Assembly: GCA_035461175.1 (NCBI GenBank)
Contig: DATHVR010000140.1
Location: forward strand, 1 to 43,005
DNA from: DATHVR01 sp035461175
GTDB lineage: Bacteria > Actinomycetota > Acidimicrobiia > Spongiisociales > ZC4RG35
Direction of reading: 5' to 3'
DNA: 43,005 bases
Part shown: positions 33,513 through 42,027 of the stretch, in pieces
Layout: each line of letters opens with the position of its first letter
How positions within the stretch are numbered: the first letter of the stretch is position 1
Made by a program: the position numbers and the translations under genes
The notes under the pieces: generated by a model
Seen by the model: the letters and a program-made list of their open reading frames with translations, nothing else
What the model was told of the DNA's origin: nothing
The model's database searches: none

Positions 33513-34595
33513 GTGAGAATCCGAGCCGAGCGAGACGACCTCGCCGACATCTTCAGCCGGGCCAATCGGGCCATCGGAGCCCGTACCGCCATCCCCGTGC
33601 TCCAGGGTCTGCTGTGCGAGGTCACCGGATCCAATCTCTGGGTCACCGGCACGGACCACGAGATGACCATCAAGGCCTCGACCGAGGTCGAGGTGATGGA
33701 AGAGGGCCGCGCCGTCATTCCCGGCAAGCTCCTGGCCGACGCCGTGCGGCGCATGCCCCCGGGCTCGGTCACGGTCGGGGCCAAAGAGGGCGAGGTGGAA
33801 TTGGTGGGCAAAGGCCCCCGTTTCTCGATCCGACCCCTCAACGTCGAGGACTTCCCCGAGATCTCCGACACCACCGGCGAAGGCGTCGAGGTGGACGGCG
33901 ACGAACTGGCCGGCGCCATCAACCAGGTGACGGTGGCCGCCTCCACGGACTCGGCTCGGCCGATTCTCACCGGGGTTCTGTTCGAGTCCTCGCCCGAGGG
34001 CTTGCGGATGGTGGCCACCGACTCGTACCGGTTGGCGGTGCGGGACCTGACCGGAGTCGGACTGGAAGGAAACGGCCTGGTGCCGGCTCGCGGGCTGCGC
34101 GAGTTACCCCGGACCATCGGTGCTTCCAAGGTGACGGCCCGTCTGGGGGAGCGGGAGGCGGTGTTCTCATCGGAGCGGGGGACGCTGCGTCTGCGCCTCA
34201 TCGAGGGTGCCTTTCCCAAATACCGCTCCTTGCTTCCCGACAGCTATCCCAACCAGGTCGTGGTCAAGCGCGACGACGTCCTCGAAGCCCTGGCCCGGGT
34301 GTCACTGGTGGCCGAGGATCACATCCCGGTCCGTCTCAAACTGACCGAAGGCGGTGTCGAGGTGACGGTGAGCCGCCAGGATGTCGGCGGCGAGTCCGAG
34401 CACATCCCCGGCAACTACTCGGGCAGCGAGGCCGAGGTGAGCGTGGCCTTCAACCCCCGTTATCTGGCCGACGGGGTGGGAGCCATCGTCGGCGACGAGG
34501 TCCGGATCCAGGTCATCGACGGGGTCCGACCCAGCGTGGTGGACGCAGGCGAGGGAGACGACTTCATCTATCTCCTGATGCCCGTCCGCGTCTGA
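33513..34595 (+). CDS. dnaN: DNA polymerase III sliding clamp, beta subunit
   Basis: 360 residues with three clamp domains. The N-terminal segment IRAERDDLADIFSRANRAIGARTAIPVLQGLL and the later DSARPILTGVLFE, VATDSYRLAVRDL and the C-terminal DDFIYLLMPVRV are family marks. The ring-shaped dimer tethers polymerase to DNA. The start is GTG 33513, with AGAAGGG about ten bases upstream. Its stop lies five bases before recF. Confidence 0.96.
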   Translation: MRIRAERDDLADIFSRANRAIGARTAIPVLQGLLCEVTGSNLWVTGTDHEMTIKASTEVEVMEEGRAVIPGKLLADAVRRMPPGSVTVGAKEGEVELVGKGPRFSIRPLNVEDFPEISDTTGEGVEVDGDELAGAINQVTVAASTDSARPILTGVLFESSPEGLRMVATDSYRLAVRDLTGVGLEGNGLVPARGLRELPRTIGASKVTARLGEREAVFSSERGTLRLRLIEGAFPKYRSLLPDSYPNQVVVKRDDVLEALARVSLVAEDHIPVRLKLTEGGVEVTVSRQDVGGESEHIPGNYSGSEAEVSVAFNPRYLADGVGAIVGDEVRIQVIDGVRPSVVDAGEGDDFIYLLMPVRV

Positions 34596-34600
34596 CGTAA

Positions 34601-35710
34601 GTGCAGCTCGCCTGGCTGGAACTGACCGACTTCCGGTCCTATCCCCATCTGGAGTGGGTTCCCGACCCGGGCGTGAACCTGCTGATCGGCCCCAACGGAT
34701 CGGGCAAGACCAACGCCCTCGAGGCGGTGGGTTATCTGGCCACGGTCCGGTCGTTTCGGGGGGTGAACGACGAAGCGATGGTTGCCGACGAGGCCGAGCA
34801 CGGGTACGTGCGTGGCGCCTTCGAGCGCGGTGAGGATCGGGGACAGGCTCTGGTCGAGACCCAGATCTCCCGCCGGGGGCCCCGGCGCACCCAGCTCGAC
34901 CACCAGCGGCTCCGGCGGGCCTCCGACCTGCTCGAGGTGGCTCGCATCGTCACCTTCCTGCCCGAGGACCTCGACATCGTCAAGCGGGGACCGTCCCGTC
35001 GCCGAGATCTGCTGGACGAGGCGGCCACCCAACTCCGGCCCACGGCCGCCCTCGACTTCGCCGAGTACGACCGGGCCCTTCGCCAGCGAAACGCCTTCTT
35101 GAAACAGGGCGCCCCCGACCAGGTCACGCTCTCGGTCTGGGACGAGAGACTGTCACAGGCGGGTGGCAGGGTGATGGCGAGGAGGGCATCCGCCATGGCC
35201 GAACTGGCCCCGTACTTCGAACAGGCTTACCCGGAGATCAGCGGCACCCCCGCCGCGCTGTCGATCAGCTACCAGTCGGAATGGGGCGCCAGCGACGATG
35301 CCGGGGTGGGGGCGGCCGACCAGGCCGGAACCCTGGCGGAGGCGATCAGCTCGCGCCGCCGGCACGACATCGAGCGGCGGGTCACCTCGGTCGGGCCTCA
35401 TCGTGACGACCCCGTTCTGCTCCTCGACGGCCACGACGTGCGGGTCCACGGCTCCCAGGGCGAGCAGCGCACGACCGCGCTCGCCTTGCGTCTGGCCGTC
35501 CACCAGTCCGTAACCGATCGGCTCGGCAGCCCCCCCATCCTCTTGCTGGACGACGTGTTCAGCGAGCTCGACGAGGGGAGGGCCCGCCGGCTGGCGGCGG
35601 CCCTGCCCGGCGCCCAGACCATGATCTCTTCGGCCCGGCCCGAGGACGTCCCCGTTCGGGGGAGACGCTGGCGGGTGGGCGAGGGCAAGCTGGCAGAGGA
35701 GGAGACGTGA
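34601..35710 (+). CDS. recF: DNA repair ATPase RecF
   Basis: 369 residues. SMC-like ABC ATPase that loads RecA at gaps with RecO and RecR. Walker A GPNGSGKTNALEAVGYL follows LELTDFRSYPHLEW. The signature region VHGSQGEQRTTALALRLA and Walker B PILLLDDVFSELDEGRARRL are complete. The start codon is GTG, five bases after dnaN. The end overlaps the DUF721 start (GTGA). Confidence 0.95.
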   Translation: MQLAWLELTDFRSYPHLEWVPDPGVNLLIGPNGSGKTNALEAVGYLATVRSFRGVNDEAMVADEAEHGYVRGAFERGEDRGQALVETQISRRGPRRTQLDHQRLRRASDLLEVARIVTFLPEDLDIVKRGPSRRRDLLDEAATQLRPTAALDFAEYDRALRQRNAFLKQGAPDQVTLSVWDERLSQAGGRVMARRASAMAELAPYFEQAYPEISGTPAALSISYQSEWGASDDAGVGAADQAGTLAEAISSRRRHDIERRVTSVGPHRDDPVLLLDGHDVRVHGSQGEQRTTALALRLAVHQSVTDRLGSPPILLLDDVFSELDEGRARRLAAALPGAQTMISSARPEDVPVRGRRWRVGEGKLAEEET

Positions 35711-35997
35711 TCCCCCTCGAAGAGGCGCTCGAGAACGCCCTCAAGAAGATGGGTCTGGTCGAGCCGGCCCTGATGCTGGAGATCGTGGAGGCATGGGAGG
35801 AGATGGCGGGGGAGCCGTGGATCTCGAAGGCGCGCCCCCTCTACCTGCGCCAGGGGACACTGGTCGTCGAGGCGCTGGAGAAGTCGGCGGTGGGGTTTCT
35901 CCGCTACGGGATCAGCGACCTCGAGCGGCGGCTGGCGGAGCGGTTCGGGTCGGTGGTCCAAAAGGTCGAGATTCGGGCTCCGGCCCGGGCCAGATAG
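35707..35997 (+). CDS. DUF721 / DciA-like protein
   Basis: 96 residues, DUF721 family: LVEAWEEMAGEPWISKARPLYLRQGTLVVEALEKSAVGFLRYG is typical. Related DciA proteins help load the replicative helicase in bacteria without DnaC. In actinobacteria the gene is regularly found between recF and gyrB. A helicase-loading role here is inference. GTG start overlapping the recF stop. Confidence 0.85.
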   Translation: MIPLEEALENALKKMGLVEPALMLEIVEAWEEMAGEPWISKARPLYLRQGTLVVEALEKSAVGFLRYGISDLERRLAERFGSVVQKVEIRAPARAR

Positions 35998-36043
35998 GGG
36001 CGGCGGTGGCAGGCTCGAGACGGCGAGTGAGGGCGCGATGGGC

Positions 36044-36085
36044 TTGGGAAGACCGGCCCGATCCGGTAGACTTACACTCGTGTAA
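36044..36085 (+). promoter_or_regulatory. gyrB promoter with adjoining palindrome
   Basis: TTGGGA (36044-36049), 17-base spacer, TAGACT (36067-36072). Directly after it lies TTACAC-TC-GTGTAA (36072-36085), a perfect six-base-arm palindrome over the predicted start point. It is a candidate operator or supercoiling-sensitive element; the leader to GTG 36161 is about 80 bases. Confidence 0.55.
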
Positions 36086-36160
36086 ATCACCCTCCCACGG
36101 GCGCTGTTGTTTGTTCCGCCGCGTCCCTGGAGGAGCGATCCAGGTCTACCGAGGAGTGTT

Positions 36161-38071
36161 GTGACGGCAACGCGCGACACATATGCAGCTAAGGACATCA
36201 CGGTTCTCGAGGGTCTCGAGGCCGTCCGGCTCCGGCCGGGGATGTACATCGGATCCACCGGTCCCCGGGGTCTCCATCATCTGGTCTGGGAGGTCGTGGA
36301 CAACTCGGTGGACGAGGCGATGGCGGGCCATGCCACTCGCATCGATGTGACGCTGCTGGCCGACGGGGGAGTGCGCGTGGTCGACAACGGACGCGGCATC
36401 CCCGTCGACAAGGTCGAAAAGACCCAACTGTCGGGTCTCACCACCGTTCTCACCACCCTCCATTCCGGCGGCAAATTCCAACAGGGCGCCTACCAGGTCT
36501 CGGGCGGCCTCCACGGCGTCGGTGTCTCGGTCGTCAACGCCCTCGCCGCTCGACTCGATGCCGAGGTGCGCAACTCCGGATACGTCTGGACCCAGACCTT
36601 CGAGCGCGGTGTCCCCGAGACCAAGCATCCCAAGAAGGGGGCGGCGGTCAAGAAGACCGGCACCACCATCACGTTCTGGCCCGACCCCGAGATATTCACC
36701 GAAACCCTCGAGTTCGACTACGACACCGTGGTGGTCCGCCTGCGGGAGATGGCCTTCCTCAATCGCGGTCTCGAGATCACGCTCACCGACGAGCGGGGCG
36801 AAGAACCGGTCACCCAGAACTTCCAGTACAAGGGTGGCCTGCTCGACTTCGTCAAGCATCTCAACGCCAAGCGGGAACCGATCCATCCCCATGTCATCGA
36901 CATCGTCGACACCAGCGACGACGGCGAGCTCGAGGTCGCACTGCAGTGGACCAGCGCCTACAACGAGTCGATCCTGTCGTTCGCCAACACGATCAACACC
37001 CACGAGGGCGGCACCCACGAAGAGGGCTTCCGCAAGGCTCTCACCAAGGCCATCAACGACTTCGCCCGCTCCAAGAACCTGCTCAAGGAAAAGGACCCGA
37101 ACCTCACCGGTGAGGACGTTCGCGAGGGTCTGACCGGTGTCATCTCGGTGCGGGTCCGCAGCCCCCAGTTCGAGGGTCAGACCAAGACCAAGCTGGGCAA
37201 CACCGAGATCCGCTCCTACGTCGAGAAGGTGCTCAATCGCCGTCTCCCCGAATGGCTGGAGCGATACGCCCCCGAGGCCCGACGGATCGTCGAGAAGTCG
37301 GTCAACGCCGCCAAGGCCCGAGAGGCGGCCCGCAAGGCCCGCGAGCTGACCCGCCGCAAGTCCGGCCTCGAGTCGGGGGGCCTACCCGACAAGCTGGCCG
37401 ACTGCTCATCCCGCAACCCCGACGAGTCGGAGCTGTTCATCGTCGAGGGGAAGTCCGCCGCTGGCCCCGCCAAGTCGGCCCGCGACTCCAATACCCAAGC
37501 CATCCTCCCCATCCGGGGCAAGATCCTCAACGTCGAGAAGGCCAGGCTGGCCAAGGCTCTGCAGAATGCCGAGGTCCAGGACATCATCACCGCCGTCGGC
37601 ACCGGGATCGGCGACGAGTTCGAGATCGAAAAGGCCCGCTATCACAAGGTCGTCCTTCTCGCCGACGCCGACGTCGACGGTGCCCACATCCGTACGCTGC
37701 TCCTCACCCTGCTCTTCCGTCACATGCGCGGGCTGATCGAGGCGGGCTACGTCTTCGTGGCCCAGCCGCCGCTGTATAGGGTCAAGGTGGGTTCCAAGGT
37801 GCATTACCTGACCGATGAGCCCGCCCTGCGCGAGTTCCAGAAGGAGCACCCCAAGGTCAAGCCCACCCGATTCAAGGGTTTGGGCGAGATGAACGCCCGG
37901 GAGCTGTGGGACACCACCATGAACCCCGAGACCCGGACCCTCCTGCGGGTGGAGATGGAGGACGCCGCCCGGGCCGAGGAGATCTTCTCCACCCTCATGG
38001 GCGACGACGTCGCCGACCGCAAACATTTCATCCAGCAGAACGCCTCCGACGTCAGGTTCCTGGACATATGA
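36161..38071 (+). CDS. gyrB: DNA gyrase subunit B
   Basis: 636 residues from GTG 36161, preceded by GAGGAG; an upstream frame to 36107 has no family similarity. The GHKL ATPase domain has EVVDNSVDEAMAG, DNGRGIPVD and GGLHGVGVSVVNALA. The TOPRIM domain keeps Glu429 (FIVEGKSAAG) and ADADVDGAHI for magnesium. It lacks the Gram-negative insertion. Odd point: the EGDSAGGSAK block reads EGKSAAGPAK (Lys431, codon 37451-37453) and the later PLKGK reads PIRGK. These are positions tied to quinolone action in E. coli (Asp426, Lys447). Confidence 0.96.
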   Translation: MTATRDTYAAKDITVLEGLEAVRLRPGMYIGSTGPRGLHHLVWEVVDNSVDEAMAGHATRIDVTLLADGGVRVVDNGRGIPVDKVEKTQLSGLTTVLTTLHSGGKFQQGAYQVSGGLHGVGVSVVNALAARLDAEVRNSGYVWTQTFERGVPETKHPKKGAAVKKTGTTITFWPDPEIFTETLEFDYDTVVVRLREMAFLNRGLEITLTDERGEEPVTQNFQYKGGLLDFVKHLNAKREPIHPHVIDIVDTSDDGELEVALQWTSAYNESILSFANTINTHEGGTHEEGFRKALTKAINDFARSKNLLKEKDPNLTGEDVREGLTGVISVRVRSPQFEGQTKTKLGNTEIRSYVEKVLNRRLPEWLERYAPEARRIVEKSVNAAKAREAARKARELTRRKSGLESGGLPDKLADCSSRNPDESELFIVEGKSAAGPAKSARDSNTQAILPIRGKILNVEKARLAKALQNAEVQDIITAVGTGIGDEFEIEKARYHKVVLLADADVDGAHIRTLLLTLLFRHMRGLIEAGYVFVAQPPLYRVKVGSKVHYLTDEPALREFQKEHPKVKPTRFKGLGEMNARELWDTTMNPETRTLLRVEMEDAARAEEIFSTLMGDDVADRKHFIQQNASDVRFLDI

Positions 38072-38093
38072 CCGCCGGATCGGTGTGTATCGG

Positions 38094-38125
38094 GTGGTGG
38101 GTTCTGAGTTCTGAGTACCCACCAC
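38094..38125. repeat. GGTGGTGGGT hairpin in the gyrB-gyrA gap
   Basis: GTGGTGGGT (38094-38102) pairs perfectly with ACCCACCAC (38117-38125) around a TTCTGAG tandem repeat; further CACCACCCACTACCC lies to the right. It is one of a family of such hairpins. As gyrB and gyrA are probably co-transcribed, it would be in the message. Confidence 0.65.
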
Positions 38126-38152
38126 TCACCACCCACTACCCAGAACTCTCTC

Positions 38153-40585
38153 ATGACCACTGAACAGCACGAGCACTTTCCCGATCTAGAGATCGTCAAG
38201 GAGATGGAGCAGAGCTTCATCGACTACGCCATGTCGGTCATCGTCTCCCGGGCTCTGCCTGACGTACGCGACGGGCTCAAGCCGGTGCAGCGACGGATCA
38301 TCTATTCGATGTTCGAGAACAACATCGGCCCCACCACTGCCCACCGCAAGTGCTCCAAGGTGGTGGGTGACGTGATGGGCAACTACCACCCCCACGGCGA
38401 CCAGGCCATCTACGACGCCCTGGTCCGGATGGGCCAGGACTTCTCGATGCGGCACCTGCTCATCGACCCCCAGGGCAACTTCGGCACCCCCGACGATCCT
38501 CCCGGCGCCGCCCGTTATACCGAGTGCCGCCTGGCCAAGCTGTCCATGCACCTGCTCGAGGGGATCCGCGAGGACACCGTCGACTTCGAGGACAACTACT
38601 CCGGCGAGATGCAGCAGCCGACGGTGCTGCCCGCCCGCTTCCCCAACCTGCTGGTCAACGGCAGCCAGGGAATCGCCGTCGGCATGGCCACCAGCATTCC
38701 CCTCCACAACCTGGGCGAGGTGATCGACGCCTGCCTGCATGTCCTCGACCACCCCGATGCCACCGCCGACGACCTCCTCCAGTTCATCCAGGGCCCCGAC
38801 TTCCCCACCGGTGGCTTCCTGGTCGGCAAGGGACCCATCAACGAGGCCCTGCGCACCGGACGCGGCTCCGTCAAGCTGAGGGCCGTCTGCGACGTCCAGG
38901 AGATCCGCAAGGGCCGCACCGCCATCGTCGTCACCGAACTGCCCTATCAGGTGTCGATCGAGCGGATCGTCACCAAGATCAAGGAACTGGTCGACTCCAA
39001 GCGGATGGCCGGCATCGCCGAGGTCCGCAACGAATCCTCGGATCGGGTCGGAACCCGTCTCGTCATCGAGCTGAAGCAGAACGCCGTTCCCCAGGTGGTC
39101 CTCAATCAGCTCTACAAGATGACCCCGCTCCAGGACAGCTTCGGCTACAACATGGTCGCCCTCGTCGACGGGGTGCCCCGCACTCTCAACATCGCCGAGA
39201 TCCTGGGCTACTACCTCGACCACCAGATGGAAGTCATCGAGCGGCGGACCCGCCACCGCCTGGACGAGGCACAGAAGCGGGCCCACATTCTCGAGGGTCT
39301 CATCATCGCCGTCGACAATATCGACGAGGTGATCCGCATCATCCGGGGGTCGGCCGACACGGCCGAGGCCCGGGCCTCGCTGATCGAACGCTTCGAGCTG
39401 TCGGAGATCCAGGCCAACGCCATCCTCGACATGCCCCTGCGCCGCCTCACCGCCCTCGAGGTGGACAAGCTACGCACCGAGCTCGAGGAACTCCATGGCG
39501 TCATCGCCGAGCTGGAGGCGATCCTGGCCGATCCGCAGCGCCGGCGCGAGATCATCCGCGACGAGATGTCCGAGATCCGCCGTCAGTTCGAAGAGCCGCG
39601 CCGGTCGGTGATCGTTCCGGACGAGGGCGAGATGTCGCTCGAGGACCTGATCGCCGACGACGAGCTCATCGTCACGGTCTCTCAGACCGGCTACGTCAAG
39701 TCGGTCCCCGCCAGCACCTACCGCACCCAGGGGAGGGGCGGGCGGGGAATCCGGGCCGCCGACCTGGCCGACGACGACGCCATCAGCCACCTGGTCCACA
39801 CCACCGCCCACGCCTACCTGCTGTTCTTCACCAACAAGGGCGTGGTCCACCGGATACGCGCCCACGAGATCCCGCGGCAGACCCGCACCGCCAAAGGCGT
39901 GATGGCCCAGTCCGTGCTTCCCCTCGACCCCGACGAGCGCATCCAGTCGATCATCGACACCCGGAACTACGAGACGGCCCGTTACCTGGTGATGGTCACC
40001 AAGAACGGCCAGGCCAAGAAGACCCAGTTCAAGGAATACGATTCCAAGTACCAGAGCCTGATCGCCATCAAACTGGTCGACGATGACGAACTGGTCTCGG
40101 TCCGCACCAGCAGCGGCGAGAACGACATTCTGATCTTCACCAAACAGGGGATGGGGATCCGCTTCCGGGAGTCCGACCTGCGGCCGATGGGCCGCGGCAC
40201 CCAGGGCGTGCGGGGCATCAAGCTCCGCGACGATGACGCGGTGGTGGCCGCCACCTCCTCGGTCGACGGTGAGGAGATCTTCTTGCTCACCTCGGGCGGA
40301 TACGGCAAGCGCACCAAGATGGGCGAGTTCCGGGCCCAGGCCCGCGGAGGCGTGGGGGTCAAGGCCTTCAAGCTCACCCGGGTGCGCGGCACCCTGGTCG
40401 GTGCCAGCGCCGTCTCCCCGGGCGACCAGGCCTTCCTGATCTCCACCAGCGGCATCGCCATCCGCACCCCGGTCGACAAGGTCAGCCGCCAGAAGCGTGA
40501 CTCGACCGGCGTCAAGGTGATCAACGTCGGCGAGGGCTCACTGGCCGCCTTCACGGTCATCGCCAACGGAGACGAAGAAGACTGA
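38153..40585 (+). CDS. gyrA: DNA gyrase subunit A
   Basis: 810 residues. Breakage-reunion domain with SVIVSRALPDVRDGLKPVQRRI and the active-site Tyr122 (AARYTECRL). C-terminal beta-pinwheel domain with GyrA box QGRGGRG (about residue 527), which separates gyrase from topoisomerase IV. The quinolone region reads YHPHGDQAIYDALVRM: Gln84 where E. coli has Ser83 and mycobacteria Ala90; the Asp at the Asp87 position is kept. ATG start after the repeat-filled 81-bp gap; no clear ribosome-binding site. Confidence 0.97.
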   Translation: MTTEQHEHFPDLEIVKEMEQSFIDYAMSVIVSRALPDVRDGLKPVQRRIIYSMFENNIGPTTAHRKCSKVVGDVMGNYHPHGDQAIYDALVRMGQDFSMRHLLIDPQGNFGTPDDPPGAARYTECRLAKLSMHLLEGIREDTVDFEDNYSGEMQQPTVLPARFPNLLVNGSQGIAVGMATSIPLHNLGEVIDACLHVLDHPDATADDLLQFIQGPDFPTGGFLVGKGPINEALRTGRGSVKLRAVCDVQEIRKGRTAIVVTELPYQVSIERIVTKIKELVDSKRMAGIAEVRNESSDRVGTRLVIELKQNAVPQVVLNQLYKMTPLQDSFGYNMVALVDGVPRTLNIAEILGYYLDHQMEVIERRTRHRLDEAQKRAHILEGLIIAVDNIDEVIRIIRGSADTAEARASLIERFELSEIQANAILDMPLRRLTALEVDKLRTELEELHGVIAELEAILADPQRRREIIRDEMSEIRRQFEEPRRSVIVPDEGEMSLEDLIADDELIVTVSQTGYVKSVPASTYRTQGRGGRGIRAADLADDDAISHLVHTTAHAYLLFFTNKGVVHRIRAHEIPRQTRTAKGVMAQSVLPLDPDERIQSIIDTRNYETARYLVMVTKNGQAKKTQFKEYDSKYQSLIAIKLVDDDELVSVRTSSGENDILIFTKQGMGIRFRESDLRPMGRGTQGVRGIKLRDDDAVVAATSSVDGEEIFLLTSGGYGKRTKMGEFRAQARGGVGVKAFKLTRVRGTLVGASAVSPGDQAFLISTSGIAIRTPVDKVSRQKRDSTGVKVINVGEGSLAAFTVIANGDEED

Positions 40586-40589
40586 CCTG

Positions 40590-40629
40590 CGATCTCCGCC
40601 ACCGGGAACCCATCCCGGGGCGGAGATCG
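40590..40629 (+). terminator. Hairpin after gyrA
   Basis: CGATCTCCGCC (40590-40600) pairs with GGCGGAGATCG (40619-40629), with an inner CCGGG/CCCGG pair. A very stable stem five bases after the gyrA stop, with no T run beyond TTGGT. Confidence 0.6.
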
Positions 40630-40658
40630 TTGGTCTAGGAACCCTACCCTCATAGACT
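40630..40658 (+). promoter_or_regulatory. Promoter of the DUF3566 gene
   Basis: TTGGTC (40630-40635), 17-base spacer, TAGACT (40653-40658). The same -10 and spacing as the gyrB promoter; the leader would be about 11 bases, holding a GAGG ribosome-binding run. Confidence 0.5.
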
Positions 40659-40676
40659 TCCCCCCGAGGTTTTCCC

Positions 40677-41165
40677 ATGGCAACAGTCAGGCGTGTACGC
40701 CGCATCATTCGAAAGATCGACCCATGGACCGTGCTCAAGGTCACGGCGATCCTCTATGCCGTGACCTCGATCGCCCTGGTGCTGGGCGTCGTCATCTTCT
40801 GGTCTGTGATCGAGAATGCCGGCATCCCCGACGCCATCACCGACTTCCTGGTCACGATCACCCTGCTCGAGGAGGGCACCGACCCCTTCGCCAACACCGA
40901 GCAGTTCTTCCGGTTCGTCGTGTTCGGATCCGTGGTGTGGTGGGTCATCGCCACCGGCTTCACCACGCTGATGGCAGTGATGTACAACCTGGTCACCGAC
41001 GTGGTGGGCGGCATCGAGATCGTGGTCCTGGAGGAGCATCTCGCCACCGCCAACGGCCCCGTGTTGCATCCTCCCGCCGGCTACACCGGCCCCAACGGAG
41101 GAGCACCCACTCCTCCTCCCGAGCACGCCGACATCCCCACCCAGGAAGCCCCGATCGTCCGCTGA
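40677..41165 (+). CDS. DUF3566 transmembrane protein
   Basis: 162 residues. A basic N-terminus (VRRVRRIIRKIDPWTVLKV), span 1 (AILYAVTSIALVLGVVIFW), an amphipathic middle, span 2 (FVVFGSVVWWVIATGFTTLMAVMYNLV), then GGIEIVVLEE and a Pro-rich tail. DUF3566 proteins follow gyrA throughout actinobacteria (Rv0007-type). Their role is unknown, though location suggests a link to the membrane or cell division. No tRNA genes follow here, unlike in mycobacteria. Confidence 0.9.
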   Translation: MATVRRVRRIIRKIDPWTVLKVTAILYAVTSIALVLGVVIFWSVIENAGIPDAITDFLVTITLLEEGTDPFANTEQFFRFVVFGSVVWWVIATGFTTLMAVMYNLVTDVVGGIEIVVLEEHLATANGPVLHPPAGYTGPNGGAPTPPPEHADIPTQEAPIVR

Positions 41166-41184
41166 GCGGGCCTTCCACCACCGT

Positions 41185-41230
41185 TTTCGCGACAGAATTG
41201 CGCGCTATAGCGCGCAATGCTGTCGCGAAA
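41185..41230. repeat. 46-bp palindrome family, copy 2
   Basis: From TTTCGCGACAG to CTGTCGCGAAA the 46 bp are a loopless palindrome with one mismatched pair (41196/41219), centred on GCGCTATAGCGC. The arms match copy 1 (7132-7176), while the centre differs yet stays self-complementary. It lies between two convergent genes, where a two-way terminator would be expected. Confidence 0.78.
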
Positions 41231-41234
41231 CGGG

Positions 41235-41885
41235 TCAGGCCGGGGCGGGTCTTTCCCCGATGACGAGTCCCATCTCGACGGAGGTGCGGAGATAGGCCGA
41301 GGCCGCCTCCCAAACCCCTATGGCGCCGTCCGCCGACCGTTCCAGCAGGATCCCGACCCCGGCGGCGAGCGCGATCCCCTCCATGAAGCGGGCGTGGTCC
41401 ATCACGACCCGGTGCCGATCGGTGCCGAGGGCGATGGCCGCCTGTAGCGGCCCCTCGCCTCGCCCCACCAGCACCCTTCGGCCCGAGATCCTCTCCTCGG
41501 TGACCGAGCGCGAGTCGATGGGGGAGGGAAACATCACGGTGCGATCACCGTCCGCCTCACCTTCCAGGGCGACAGCCGTGAGCGGGTCGCCCTCCAGGTC
41601 GGCGGCCAATGCCAGAGCCAGCCCGACGATCGAGGCCCCGAAGACACCGACAGAACCGGCCCCCAGGTCGTCCTCGACCACCGCCGGCAGCCCGGCCCGT
41701 TGGGCCGTCTCGGCGGCCACCGCCTTGCCCACCACGACGTCGAAGCCCTCGGCTGAGGTGACGGTCTCGAAGTGACGTGAACTGGCCGGCGCCAGCACCG
41801 CCACCGTGTCGATTCCGGGATGGTCGGCCAGGCTCTGGGCGGCGCGGGTGGTGGACTCGCCGTCCACCGCCACCAGCACCCGCAT
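41235..41885 (-). CDS. Unrecognised soluble protein (Rossmann-like start)
   Basis: 216 residues; family not recognised. It begins MRVLVAVDGESTTRAAQSLADHPGIDTVAVLAP, a beta-alpha-beta pattern like a Rossmann or universal-stress fold. A hydrophobic Gly/Ala-rich stretch follows (GVFGASIVGLALALAADLEG). The C-terminal half contains HARFMEGIALAAGVGILLE and a final helix. There is no signal peptide. The pattern of a NAD-binding half plus an acetylated-sugar- or dehydrogenase-like second half is possible but unproven. Its ATG overlaps the upstream microprotein stop by one base (TGATG), so the two are translationally coupled. Confidence 0.65.
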   Translation of the reverse strand: MRVLVAVDGESTTRAAQSLADHPGIDTVAVLAPASSRHFETVTSAEGFDVVVGKAVAAETAQRAGLPAVVEDDLGAGSVGVFGASIVGLALALAADLEGDPLTAVALEGEADGDRTVMFPSPIDSRSVTEERISGRRVLVGRGEGPLQAAIALGTDRHRVVMDHARFMEGIALAAGVGILLERSADGAIGVWEAASAYLRTSVEMGLVIGERPAPA

Positions 41886-42013
41886 CAGGTGGGGTCCACG
41901 GGCTTCCAGCCTCCGGCGTCGACCGGCTGGGATTCGCCCAGTCGGTTGCGCACGAGGGAGAAGAGAGCGGCGCCGACGGCGGCGGCGATGAAAAGGGGCT
42001 TGAGACGGGACAT
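41885..42013 (-). CDS. 42-residue single-span membrane microprotein
   Basis: Sequence begins MSRLKPLFIAAAVGAALFSL, a basic start and one membrane span, then VRNRLGESQPVDAGGWKPVDPT. The stop overlaps the next ATG by one base (TGATG). TAGACT lies eight bases before ATG 42013, overlapping the end of the antiporter gene, so a leaderless transcript is likely. It resembles the tiny DLW-39-type proteins found near this locus in other actinobacteria, but without the DLW motif, so that link is weak. Confidence 0.65.
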   Translation of the reverse strand: MSRLKPLFIAAAVGAALFSLVRNRLGESQPVDAGGWKPVDPT

Positions 42014-42021
42014 GGAGACCC

Positions 42022-42027
42022 AGTCTA
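42022..42027 (-). promoter_or_regulatory. -10 hexamer of the microprotein gene, leaderless
   Basis: Minus-strand TAGACT, eight bases before ATG 42013 and overlapping the antiporter stop; fits TANNNT. Confidence 0.4.

Noticed and set aside
36107..36160. Upstream extension of gyrB
   Set aside because: The residues are not GyrB-like, and GTG 36161 has a GAGGAG site.
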